Positions 33,408 through 41,559 of a stretch of DNA of 64,000 bases are shown piece after piece. How positions within the stretch are numbered: the first letter of the stretch is position 1; every line of letters starts with the position of its first letter. The DNA lies in assembly GCA_963792075.1 (NCBI GenBank), contig CAWBUW010000012.1:2604001-2668000 (forward strand), in the 5' to 3' direction. The stretch is from CAWBUW01 sp963792075 (GTDB taxonomy: Bacteria > Chloroflexota > Anaerolineae > Anaerolineales > UBA4823). Below the pieces are notes generated by a model. The model had not been told where the DNA came from and did not search any database. It was given only the letters and a program-made list of their open reading frames with translations. Both the position numbers and the translations under genes were made by a program.

Positions 33408-35828
33408 CTATTCATAAGCCAGGACTTCACGAATAGTCAGGCGGGCAGCGCTGCGCGCCGGCAGGACGCTGGCCAGGACAGAAAGGACCAGCACCACTAC
33501 CAGCCAGAGGATCACCCCCGTCGGGGTGAAGGTGAAGGCCGCGGCAGCGCCGAAGAGGGACAGGTTGATCGCATTGGACATGATCGTACTGATGGGGAAG
33601 GAGAGCAGGGTGCCCAATACCCAGCTCATCAAGCCGATCAGCGTCCCCTCGACCATCACCTGGTTGGTGAGCGCCCGGTCCGAAGCGCCAATGGCGCGCA
33701 TGATCCCGATTTCACGCGTCCGTTCCAGCACGTTGAGGCTCATCGTGCCGGTCAGGCCGATGCTGCCCACAATGGCGATCAGCGAAGCCATGATCAGCAG
33801 AAAGGCGGTCAGGATGTTCAACCCGTCCGCCGTGGTGGCAGTGAGCGAATGCCCGGCGGTAATTTCTGCGATCTCGATCCCGCGCTCTTTCAGGCGGGCT
33901 TCGATGACTCGCCCCAGGGCCTTCTGTTCTTCCAGGGTCATGTTGGGATGGGTGCCGGTAATCCGGAAAGCGTTGGCCCGGTTGACTTCGTTGATCTGCC
34001 GGGATAAGTATTCGTAGGTGGTATAGGCGATATACCCCCCGCTGCGCCCGGCCAATTGGAAGAAGCCTACCACCACCAGGTCTGTCTCTTCCCCGGCGAT
34101 CTTGATGCGGATGGTGTCGCCCACCTTCAGATCCGGGTATATCTCCCGGTAGCGTTCGTTGACCACCAGCGTGTGGTCATCCCCGGGCCTTACCCAGCGG
34201 CCTTCCAGGAGGGAAGGCTCAACCAGTTTACTGGCTGCCGGCGGCGCCAGCAAGCTGGTCGTACCGCCCACCGACCCATCCGCCAGGATCAGGTCCCCTG
34301 CGGAGGCAGCCCAGCCTTCCACCGCTCGCACCTCCGGGATCTCCAGCAGGATCTGCTCGATTTCGCGGATGCGGTAATTCCGCGGCAGAGTCAGGTTGAC
34401 GTCCGCCATGAAATAACGGCCGATGCGTTCGATGTAATTACTGAGCGATCGCTGCGAGTTGAAAGTGGCGATGAAGATCGCCCCGCCGAGGGTCAGCGTA
34501 ATCAGGGTCAGGGCCAGGCGGCCTTTCCGGCGGAAAGTATTGCGCAGGGATAGGAGCAGGGGGCGCGAAATCCCGCGGATCTTATCTAACTGGTGGTCCA
34601 CCCAACCCTTTTTGCCCGGCGGGTTCGCCTGGCTGTACCCATTCAGCGCTTCGAGCGTAGAGATGCGCGTGCCGTGCAGGATGGGCAGGAAACCGGCCGC
34701 TTGCGGGACGACCAAAGCGATGACCAGTTGGATCAGGACCGCCGTGGGAACAATTCGGTACCCCTGGAGCTGCATGTTAATCGCGCTGCCGATGTATTCG
34801 AGCAGGATATAGGTCACCTGGGAAGAAAGCGGCATGGCAATCAAAAAGGCCAGGATGCCGTACAAAAAGATCAACACCATATAGATGCTGCTGATCTGGC
34901 CCTGCATCCCGCCAATCGTTTTCATGATCCCGATCTGGTGCATCTGCTGGTTCAGCAGGGCCTGGAGGGTATTCGTGATCAAAAAGCCGCTAAGAAATAC
35001 CACCAGGAACCCCAGCAAGAAGAGTACGCTGGCAATCGCCTGCACGTAGACGCTGTTAGGGTGGTTATCCGAGGCGCGCACGACGGTGCTGATCACCACC
35101 ACGCCGCTTTTTTCGATCTCTTTACTGATCCGGTTGGACATCTCGCGCAGGTAGGCTTCCTGGCAGCAGCCGCTGCCAGAATCGCTGTTTAGCGTGATGT
35201 CTAAATGGTTCATCGTGGTGGGCAGTTCGAGCCATTCCAGGGTTTCCTGGGTGATGTACCCGGTTACCGGGGACAGGAAGAATCCGCCGGCCTCCGTCGA
35301 TCCGATAGTTTGATCGCTGGTGAGACCGGTGAGCTCCAGCTTGCGCCGCTTGCTCGAAGGAAGCTCGATTTCGACAAAGCCCCCCACGCCGACCGGCAGG
35401 TTGCCGGCTTTATAAACGTCCACCACAATTTGATGCTTTCCGGGCGGCCAAACGCCTTCCTTCAGGCTGAGGAGGCTGATCTGCATGTCTTCGATATCCG
35501 GGATGGCGCGGATTTCGATGGGCTCCCATTCGCCGTTCTTGTTGCGCACACGCAGCGTGACGGTGCGGATGCCCTCTGCCTGCCGTACGCCAGGGACCTT
35601 GCGGATATGGTCTACCAGTCCGCTGGAAAAGGGGCTGGTGAAGATCTGGACGTTCGCCGGGTTCACTGCTTGGTAACCGGCGCGCATGTCCTCGGTGATG
35701 ATGGTGTGCATGTTGGTGATCAGGCCAACGGCAAACAGGCCCACTGAGATCGAGGCAATCACCAGGAGGGAGCGCACCTTATTGCCCCACAGGTCGGAAA
35801 GCACCTTGCGCCAGCGTGGTCGCAGCAT
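33408..35828 (-). CDS. MacB/FtsX-type ABC permease with two FtsX domains
   Basis: 806 residues. N-terminal helix (VRSLLVIASISVGLFAVGLI), a MacB-PCD-like extracytoplasmic domain with two Cys (SGCCQ), FtsX helices at about 265-405, a second extracytoplasmic domain (about 460-660) and a second FtsX helix group near the C-terminus (MASLIAIVGSIGLTG, then VVVLVLSVLASVLPARSAARLTI). Such permeases act mechanically on lipid or protein substrates rather than pumping ions. It lies 2 bases after the cNMP-fused ATPase. Confidence 0.88.
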   Translation of the reverse strand: MLRPRWRKVLSDLWGNKVRSLLVIASISVGLFAVGLITNMHTIITEDMRAGYQAVNPANVQIFTSPFSSGLVDHIRKVPGVRQAEGIRTVTLRVRNKNGEWEPIEIRAIPDIEDMQISLLSLKEGVWPPGKHQIVVDVYKAGNLPVGVGGFVEIELPSSKRRKLELTGLTSDQTIGSTEAGGFFLSPVTGYITQETLEWLELPTTMNHLDITLNSDSGSGCCQEAYLREMSNRISKEIEKSGVVVISTVVRASDNHPNSVYVQAIASVLFLLGFLVVFLSGFLITNTLQALLNQQMHQIGIMKTIGGMQGQISSIYMVLIFLYGILAFLIAMPLSSQVTYILLEYIGSAINMQLQGYRIVPTAVLIQLVIALVVPQAAGFLPILHGTRISTLEALNGYSQANPPGKKGWVDHQLDKIRGISRPLLLSLRNTFRRKGRLALTLITLTLGGAIFIATFNSQRSLSNYIERIGRYFMADVNLTLPRNYRIREIEQILLEIPEVRAVEGWAASAGDLILADGSVGGTTSLLAPPAASKLVEPSLLEGRWVRPGDDHTLVVNERYREIYPDLKVGDTIRIKIAGEETDLVVVGFFQLAGRSGGYIAYTTYEYLSRQINEVNRANAFRITGTHPNMTLEEQKALGRVIEARLKERGIEIAEITAGHSLTATTADGLNILTAFLLIMASLIAIVGSIGLTGTMSLNVLERTREIGIMRAIGASDRALTNQVMVEGTLIGLMSWVLGTLLSFPISTIMSNAINLSLFGAAAAFTFTPTGVILWLVVVLVLSVLASVLPARSAARLTIREVLAYE

Positions 35829-35830
35829 GG

Positions 35831-36970
35831 TCAGTTATCTCCTCTGGGCGAGGTGATGGCAGCGTGGCAGAGACTGGCAAAGTGTTCGTCGGCAGCGTGG
35901 CGCAGGAGGCGGGCTGCCTCAGGGCTCTGGTTGAGCCAACCGTTGAAGAGCTCCACGCTGAGGCACAGCGCCGATACGGGGCCTGCCGCAGAAGCGCGTA
36001 AGAATATAGTTCCGGGAAAATCCTGGATCATTTCCAGCTCACTAAAATATTCACCCGGGTGGACCTGGCCAAGCACGGTCAGGATGCCTCGCTCTTGTTC
36101 GCAGATGATCTCCACCGTGCCCTGCGTGATCACGTACAAACCGGCGTCCAGCATATTTTGCCGGGTGATCACCGTACCCGGATCATAAGTGCGGAACGTG
36201 CTCAGGTGGGTGATGCGCAGCAGTTGCGGGTGGGGGAGCATGTGCAGCGCCTGGGCGACGTGTTCGTTGATCAATTCGCCATCGGAAATCACCACCCGCC
36301 GGGTAGAGCGGCGCGCCAGGGTGGGGTCGTGGGTGACGATCAGGATGGTCTTGCCGCGCGCAGCCAGCTCTTCGAAGATGCTCAAGATGCGCTCGGCGGT
36401 GCGCGAGTCCAGGTTGCCGGTGGGCTCATCGGCCACGATGATCGGCGGGTCGTTCGCCAGGGCGCGGGCGATGGCGGCAATTTGCTGTTGGCCTCCGGAG
36501 AGGGCGGCGGGCTGCTTATAAGCCGCTTCTTCCAGGCCCACCAGCTCGAGCAGCCCCATGGCGACTTCTTCTCTCTTCGCCGGATCATAGACATCGCAAA
36601 AATCCATGGGCAGCATGGTATTTTCCAGGATGCTCAGCGTGGGCAGGAGCTGAAAGAATTGAAAGACGATCCCCAGGCTGCGCCCGCGCCAGACGGCCAG
36701 TTGGCCTTCCTTCATGCGGTGGATCGCCGATCCTTCGACGCGCACGGATCCGGAGGTGGGATGGTCGATGCCCGTGATCATGTTGATCAGGGTGGATTTT
36801 CCGCTGCCGGATTTCCCCATGATGGCGGTAAACTCGCCCCGTTCGAAAGTCAAGTTGATGCCTTTCAAAGCCAGGAAATCGCCGGCTGTGGTCCGGAACA
36901 CCTTGACCACCTCGTCCAATTCGATGAGGGGCGGGTCGGAAGAAGGGAGGAAGCTTGCTCGGGCGGCCAT
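35831..36970 (-). CDS. MacB/LolD-type ABC ATPase fused to a cyclic-nucleotide-binding domain
   Basis: 379 residues. N-terminal ATPase (about 15-245) with Walker A GKSGSGKS, signature LSGGQQQIAAIARAL and Walker B IIVADEPTGNLD. The C-terminal part (about 255-370) looks like a cNMP-binding beta barrel: YDPGTVITRQNMLDAGLYVITQG-type strands, VHPGEYFSELEMIQDFP and RASAAGPVSALCLS. This would allow transport to respond to a small ligand such as a cyclic nucleotide; the phosphate-binding cassette is imperfect, so ligand binding is unproven. It is paired with a second ATPase and an FtsX permease. Confidence 0.82.
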   Translation of the reverse strand: MAARASFLPSSDPPLIELDEVVKVFRTTAGDFLALKGINLTFERGEFTAIMGKSGSGKSTLINMITGIDHPTSGSVRVEGSAIHRMKEGQLAVWRGRSLGIVFQFFQLLPTLSILENTMLPMDFCDVYDPAKREEVAMGLLELVGLEEAAYKQPAALSGGQQQIAAIARALANDPPIIVADEPTGNLDSRTAERILSIFEELAARGKTILIVTHDPTLARRSTRRVVISDGELINEHVAQALHMLPHPQLLRITHLSTFRTYDPGTVITRQNMLDAGLYVITQGTVEIICEQERGILTVLGQVHPGEYFSELEMIQDFPGTIFLRASAAGPVSALCLSVELFNGWLNQSPEAARLLRHAADEHFASLCHAAITSPRGDN

Positions 36971-36976
36971 ATCGAT

Positions 36977-37726
36977 CTACGCCAGGGTAAACTGCGGCTC
37001 TGAAGTGAACAGGCCATCCGCAATCCACAGCACGCGCGAATAGCGGTTGAAAAAGGCGGGGTCGTGCGAGACCATCAGGATGGTTTTCCCCTGGCGGACC
37101 AGGAGTTCGAAGACCTCAAAGATCGTCTCGGCGGTGACCGAATCCAGTCGTCCCGTAGGCTCGTCGGCGACGATGATCGGCGGATCGTTGGCCAGGGCGC
37201 GGGCGATGGCGACTCGCTGCTGCTGCCCCCCCGAGATCAGCGAAGGCAGCTTGAAAGCGTGTTCTTCCAGCTCCACCTGGCGCAGCAAATCCAGGGCGCG
37301 CTCACGGCTGCGCAGTGGGCGGTAGGACCCGTTGAAATCCATGGAAAGCATGACGTTATCCAGCAGATTCAGGGTGGGCATGAGCTGGAAGGATTGGTAG
37401 ATCACACCCAGGTTGCGCCCGCGCCATTGCGTGGCCTGGTTCTCTGAAAGCTTGTGCACGCCCACGTCGCCCACCCAAATTTCCCCACTGGTCAGGTGGT
37501 CTACCGCCGCGATCATGTTGACCAGCGTGGTTTTCCCTGCCCCGGATTTCCCCAGGATGCCGATGAATTCGCCTGCGTAAATATCCGCATGGACCCCTTT
37601 GAGCGCGGGGAAATCCCCTGCCGCGGTTTTATAAACTTTGTTCACCGCGCGCAGTCGAATCAAGGGGGCACGATCCGGTTCAGGCTGCCCTGGCGGCAGC
37701 CCGGAATCAGGATAGCTCGATTGCAA
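36977..37726 (-). CDS. MacB/LolD-type ABC ATPase
   Basis: 249 residues. Walker A GKSGAGKT, Q-loop YQSFQLMPTLNLLD, signature ISGGQQQRVAIARAL, Walker B IIVADEPTGRLD and the H-loop VSHDP. The start is TTG 37726, with GGAG 8 bases upstream; a nearby ATG is out of frame. It is the first gene of the export operon, overlapping functions with the downstream ATPase, so the pair may form a heterodimer with one FtsX permease (inference). Confidence 0.88.
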   Translation of the reverse strand: MQSSYPDSGLPPGQPEPDRAPLIRLRAVNKVYKTAAGDFPALKGVHADIYAGEFIGILGKSGAGKTTLVNMIAAVDHLTSGEIWVGDVGVHKLSENQATQWRGRNLGVIYQSFQLMPTLNLLDNVMLSMDFNGSYRPLRSRERALDLLRQVELEEHAFKLPSLISGGQQQRVAIARALANDPPIIVADEPTGRLDSVTAETIFEVFELLVRQGKTILMVSHDPAFFNRYSRVLWIADGLFTSEPQFTLA

Positions 37727-37758
37727 TCCATTCTCTCCTATGTCAAGCCGATATAAAT

Positions 37759-37786
37759 ATTATACCCCTGTCACGGCAACTCCCAA
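37759..37786 (-). promoter_or_regulatory. Promoter of the minus-strand export operon
   Basis: Minus strand TTGGGA (37786-37781), 16-base spacer, TATAAT (37764-37759), about 33 bases before the TTG start. The hairpin 37797-37839 lies just upstream of its -35. Confidence 0.45.
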
Positions 37787-37796
37787 TAAACCGATA

Positions 37797-37839
37797 TTGG
37801 TGTATGCGTGAACGGCAAAGCCGTTTACGCATACACCAA
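37797..37839. repeat. 20-bp hairpin with AAA loop between divergent genes
   Basis: Stem 37797-37816 with 37820-37839, one G-T pair, loop AAA. It lies between the export operon (minus) and the ABC-F gene (plus), which diverge, so it cannot be a terminator for either. Core CGGC-AAA-GCCG. Confidence 0.85.
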
Positions 37840-37862
37840 AAACTTTGTTAGAATAGGGGGCT

Positions 37863-39689
37863 ATGGCACTGATCAGCTTACAGGATGTCACCCTCACCTT
37901 TGGCGGGCCGCCGCTCCTGGATGGCGTTAAATTTCAAATCGAAGCGGGCGAAAGGACCGGCCTGCTCGGGCGCAACGGCGCCGGCAAATCCAGCCTGCTC
38001 AAGCTGCTCAACGGCGAGATCGAGCCCGACGGCGGCAGCGTGGCCCGCCAGCAGAACCTGCGCACCGCTTACCTGCCGCAGGAAGTGCCCCAGGGGCTGG
38101 AGGGCAAGGTGGCCGGTATCATTCAATCCGGTCTGCCGCCGGCCGACCATCTGGGTACAGAGGCTGCCTGGCGCGCCCAACTGAGTGTCGAGAAGATCCT
38201 CTCGCGCATGTCCCTCGACCCGCAGGCCGAGTTTGCTACCCTGTCCGCCGGGATGAAGCGCCGCGTCCTGCTCGGGCGCGGCCTGGTCAGCGAGCCCCAC
38301 CTGCTCTTATTGGACGAGCCCACCAACCACCTGGATATCCGCGCCATCACCTGGCTGGAAGATTTCCTGGCGCGCTGGGAGGGGACCCTCCTGTTCGTCA
38401 CCCACGACCGCGCCTTCCTGCAAAGGATGGCACGCCGCATCCTCGAGCTGGACCGCGGCCGCCTGTTCGATTGGGACTGCACTTACTCGCTTTTCGTACA
38501 GCGTAAAGAAGCCATGCTGGCTGCCGAAGCCGAGCAGAACCTCCTCTTCGACAAGAAGCTGGCCCAGGAAGAGCAGTGGATCCGGCGCGGCATCGAAGCC
38601 CGCCGCACGCGCAACGAAGGCCGTGTGCGGGCGCTCAAGCGCCTGCGCGAGATCCGCCGCCAGCGCCGCGAACAACCCGGCAAAGTGCGCATGCAAATCC
38701 AGGCAGAGCGCCGCTCCGGCCACCTGGTCATCGAGGCCGAAAACATATCTTTCGCCTACGCAGGCCGGCCTGTCGTGCAGGCGTTTTCCACCACCATCCA
38801 GCGAGGCGACCGGGTGGGCATCATCGGCCCCAATGGATCCGGCAAAACCACCCTGCTGCGCTTGCTGATCGGCGAGCTGGCCCCTCAGCAGGGGACGATC
38901 AACTACGGCAGCGGCCTGGAAATTGCCTATTTCGACCAGCTCCGCAGCCAGTTGGACGAGACCCAATCCGTCCTGGATAACGTCGGCCAGGGCAGCGACA
39001 CCCTGACGATCCAGGGCAAGACGCGCAACCTGGTCGGCTACCTGGAAGATTTCCTCTTCACCCCCGACAGGGTGCGTACCTCGATCAGCATGCTCTCTGG
39101 CGGCGAACGCAACCGCCTCCTGCTGGCGCGCCTGTTTGCCCGCCCTGCCAACCTGCTGGTGATGGATGAGCCCACGAACGACCTGGATATCGAAACCCTC
39201 GAGCTGCTTGAAGATTTACTGCTCGACTATAAAGGCACCCTGCTGCTGGTGAGCCATGACCGCGCCTTCCTCAACAACCTGGCGACCACCACCCTGGTCA
39301 TGGAAGGTGACGGGCGGGTCAGCGAATACGTCGGCGGTTACGATGACTGGCTGGCGCAAAGCCAGGTCGCCGCGGCCGCCTTACCCGAAAAAGCCCCGCT
39401 TGCCTCCGCGCCCCAGCCCGCGGCGCAGCCCAAACCGCGCCCCGCCGTGGGCTATAAAGAAAAGCGCCAGCGCGAGGCCCAGCAAATCGAGCTGGCCGGC
39501 CTACCCCAGCGCATCGAAGCCCTCGAAGCCGAGCAGCGCGCCCTGGCCTCGGCCATGTCCGGCGCCGCCTTCTACCAGCGCGATCCCGCCGCCATCACGG
39601 CCGACGTCGAGCGCCTCAAAGTGCTCGAAACCACCCTGGCCGAGGCGTATGCCCGTTGGGATGAGCTGGGGACTCTGCTGGCGGAGTGA
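37863..39689 (+). CDS. ABC-F ATPase (Uup-like ribosome-associated factor)
   Basis: 608 residues with two ABC domains and no membrane segment. First Walker A GRNGAGKS and LSAGMKRRVLLGRGL signature; second GPNGSGKT and LSGGERNRLLLARLF; inter-domain linker rich in Arg; the C-terminal region (about 510-608) is Ala/Pro-rich and then a coiled coil (QRIEALEAEQRAL). The long C-terminal coiled coil resembles Uup. ABC-F proteins act on ribosomes. Codon use is much more GC-rich than the next genes. A TAGAAT before the ATG may be the -10, partly overlapping the hairpin flank. Confidence 0.9.
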   Translation: MALISLQDVTLTFGGPPLLDGVKFQIEAGERTGLLGRNGAGKSSLLKLLNGEIEPDGGSVARQQNLRTAYLPQEVPQGLEGKVAGIIQSGLPPADHLGTEAAWRAQLSVEKILSRMSLDPQAEFATLSAGMKRRVLLGRGLVSEPHLLLLDEPTNHLDIRAITWLEDFLARWEGTLLFVTHDRAFLQRMARRILELDRGRLFDWDCTYSLFVQRKEAMLAAEAEQNLLFDKKLAQEEQWIRRGIEARRTRNEGRVRALKRLREIRRQRREQPGKVRMQIQAERRSGHLVIEAENISFAYAGRPVVQAFSTTIQRGDRVGIIGPNGSGKTTLLRLLIGELAPQQGTINYGSGLEIAYFDQLRSQLDETQSVLDNVGQGSDTLTIQGKTRNLVGYLEDFLFTPDRVRTSISMLSGGERNRLLLARLFARPANLLVMDEPTNDLDIETLELLEDLLLDYKGTLLLVSHDRAFLNNLATTTLVMEGDGRVSEYVGGYDDWLAQSQVAAAALPEKAPLASAPQPAAQPKPRPAVGYKEKRQREAQQIELAGLPQRIEALEAEQRALASAMSGAAFYQRDPAAITADVERLKVLETTLAEAYARWDELGTLLAE

Positions 39690-39697
39690 CTACCTTT

Positions 39698-40327
39698 CTA
39701 TTCTTCTGAAGATTCTTCACTGTTCAATTCCTTGATATAGCTATAGATAGTATATCTTGATACTTTTAGCCGTTCTGCTACATAAGGCACAGATTTCTGG
39801 AAGCTGAATGTATTTTGAGCCTTTAATAAGCGGATTACCTCCACACGATTTTCCTTTTTCATCTCCTCAACTGGAATACCAATCTGAAGCAAAATGGAGT
39901 CTAAGATTTGGCTGAGATAATTTTGATCCACCATGATATCTAGTTCCTCCCCTACTATATTCATATTTTCCAATACAAGCTGGGCTTCAGCAAGGATAGT
40001 GAAATCATAATTAATCCCTAGGCAGTAATAATAATCTTCACCCCGAAAATTGAACGATGTCGTCTTTATTTTTCGGTTGTTCCGCATGGCGAGGCAATTA
40101 ATAAAATGGTCTGTAATCTGAACTCCCTGGATATACCGGCTGGCATTGTGTGTGATCTCAAGGGAAGACCCAACTTCGCGGCCACTCACATGGCCGTTGT
40201 AGATGAAGAGAACTGGATGATTCGGTTTGCTATAATCTTGAATTAGAGTTTCGCAATTTCTTCCAAAAGTCATCGCAATGCCCTTGGCAATATCGTCAAG
40301 CATTTTAAGAGCTTCTTCGGCTTTCAT
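39698..40327 (-). CDS. YheO/DauR-like transcriptional regulator
   Basis: 209 residues. N-terminal YheO/PAS-like domain (about 10-120: YSKPNHPVLFIYNGHVSGREVG, and FNFRGEDYYYCLGINYDFT) and a C-terminal helix-turn-helix (about 160-205: VPYVAERLKVSRYTIYSYI). DauR-type proteins control amino-acid racemase/dehydrogenase genes, which agrees with the divergent racemase and transporter. GGAGG precedes ATG 40327. The promoter and a hairpin lie in its leader. It is AT-richer than the ABC-F gene. Confidence 0.85.
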   Translation of the reverse strand: MKAEEALKMLDDIAKGIAMTFGRNCETLIQDYSKPNHPVLFIYNGHVSGREVGSSLEITHNASRYIQGVQITDHFINCLAMRNNRKIKTTSFNFRGEDYYYCLGINYDFTILAEAQLVLENMNIVGEELDIMVDQNYLSQILDSILLQIGIPVEEMKKENRVEVIRLLKAQNTFSFQKSVPYVAERLKVSRYTIYSYIKELNSEESSEE

Positions 40328-40382
40328 TTTTCCTCCAGTGAATGTACATAAAGCTGCGTTACTACTAGTCAGTCAAGTTGAA

Positions 40383-40429
40383 TTTGATGGATGGTTGCAG
40401 GCGCTTTGCGCCTGCAACCATCCATCAAA
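40383..40429. repeat. 22-bp perfect hairpin with TTT loop
   Basis: Stem 40383-40404 with 40408-40429. It is in the 5' leader of the regulator (minus strand) and upstream of a divergent gene, so it is not a gene-end terminator. Core GCGC-TTT-GCGC. Confidence 0.88.
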
Positions 40430-40451
40430 ACTTCGATAACATACTACTACT

Positions 40452-40480
40452 AATATACAAGGAATCCGGCTTATTTACAA
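40452..40480 (-). promoter_or_regulatory. Promoter of the regulator gene
   Basis: Minus strand TTGTAA (40480-40475), 17-base spacer, TATATT (40457-40452). One TTGACAAATTGT copy sits about 10 bases upstream of this -35. Confidence 0.5.
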
Positions 40481-40490
40481 ATATAAATAT

Positions 40491-40627
40491 TTGACAAATT
40501 GTAGATAGCTTCTGGCTTCTCTTACAATTTCGATTTATTATAAAGCAAGGACTTCCTAATTAACAGGTCAAATTCTCCCCAATCCCAATAAATCGTTTAC
40601 TTAACAAATTCGATATTGACAAATTGT
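40491..40627. promoter_or_regulatory. Repeated TTGACAAATTGT operator candidates
   Basis: Exact 12-base copies at 40491-40502 and 40616-40627 contain the odd palindrome ACAA-A-TTGT. One flanks the regulator promoter and the other overlaps the -35 of the racemase promoter, so they are good candidate sites for the neighbouring YheO/DauR-like protein. Confidence 0.45.
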
Positions 40628-40643
40628 TGATTAATGCTATTAT
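40616..40643 (+). promoter_or_regulatory. Promoter of the racemase/transporter operon
   Basis: TTGACA (40616-40621), 16-base spacer, TATTAT (40638-40643). A perfect -35; an alternative -10 TATAAA lies 3 bases further on. Confidence 0.6.
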
Positions 40644-40715
40644 AAATACAGCCCCTCAGGAAATTTACTTGATAATTCAATAACCTCTCAGGATTCAATT
40701 TCTGGTTTGGAAGGA

Positions 40716-41462
40716 ATGGATCATACGGTAAAACTATTAATCATTCGCCCTATTATCTCCAAGCGGGAAGATGAATTGGAAGAAGCGATCTTTCATCCCT
40801 TCCTTTCATCTGGCGCCACGGTTGAAGCGCGCAGATTGATGTACGGTTCATCATCCATCGAAAACGAATATGACGCAGCATTGAACGCTCCGGAAATTAT
40901 TCGCTTGGCGGTGGATGGCGAAAAAGAGGGATTCGACGGCGCTATCATTAATTGTTTTGTCGACCCTGGCCTTGAAGCAGTCCGAGAAGCGGTATCCTAT
41001 CCTGTCGTCGGGGCTGGTTCTGCGTCCGTCCAGCTCGCGCTTTCAGTCGGGTATCGCATCGCTATTGTAACGATAGTACCTTCCATTCTTCCCATGGTGC
41101 GCAGGCTCAATTCAGCCTATATTAATTCAGGACGGGTCGTTTCTGTGCGGAGTATCGACGTACCGGTGCTCGACATCTATGAGGACAATTTGATTTATGA
41201 CAAATTGTTTGCCGAATCTGTTAAAGCTATCAAAGAAGATGGCGCAGATTCAATAGTACTTGGCTGCACCGGCCTCGGCGGAATGGCAAGTGAGATTGCA
41301 GCACGTCTATCTGAGAATGGTATGGTTGTGCCTGTTGTTGATCCTGCTGGGGCATCCGTCGCAATTTTAGAAGGCATGATTCGCTGTAACATCCGTCATA
41401 GCAAGCTTGGATGGATGTCGCCAATGGAGAAAGAACGTAGTTTCAAGGTAACATCTCAATAA
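40716..41462 (+). CDS. Asp/Glu/hydantoin racemase family enzyme
   Basis: 248 residues. The two catalytic cysteines are in INCFVDPG (C80) and LGCTGLGG (C184), one in each half of the pseudo-symmetric fold, as in the Asp/Glu/hydantoin racemase superfamily. Its likely substrate is an amino acid or hydantoin delivered by the adjacent importer. The start is ATG 40716, although the purine-rich AAGGA lies immediately before it; TTG 40707 is in frame. A hairpin with a T-run follows the stop. Confidence 0.85.
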   Translation: MDHTVKLLIIRPIISKREDELEEAIFHPFLSSGATVEARRLMYGSSSIENEYDAALNAPEIIRLAVDGEKEGFDGAIINCFVDPGLEAVREAVSYPVVGAGSASVQLALSVGYRIAIVTIVPSILPMVRRLNSAYINSGRVVSVRSIDVPVLDIYEDNLIYDKLFAESVKAIKEDGADSIVLGCTGLGGMASEIAARLSENGMVVPVVDPAGASVAILEGMIRCNIRHSKLGWMSPMEKERSFKVTSQ

Positions 41463-41494
41463 AAGGGGGGTGACACCCCACACCCCTACTTTTT
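41461..41494 (+). terminator. Terminator after the racemase gene
   Basis: GGGGTG and CACCCC form the stem, extended by AAAAG/CTTTT with a bulge, and five T residues follow. Partial termination would let the binding-protein gene be controlled separately. Confidence 0.55.
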
Positions 41495-41559
41495 GAGATG
41501 ATACGTTTCAAGTAAGAAAGCCAGTCCTATCCGATCAACGCCAAAAAGGAGAATGTCAG

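Larger units (their letters stand above)
40328..40715. other. Divergent regulatory region of the transport island
   Basis: 388 bases without a gene. It holds the hairpin 40383-40429, the regulator promoter (40452-40480), the racemase promoter (40616-40643) and two copies of TTGACAAATTGT (40491-40502 and 40616-40627). The remainder is AT-rich and shows no other clear signal. Confidence 0.7.

Noticed and set aside
38576..39735. Long open frames inside the ABC-F gene on other frames
   Set aside because: They arise from GC-rich codon bias and carry no domain or ribosome site.
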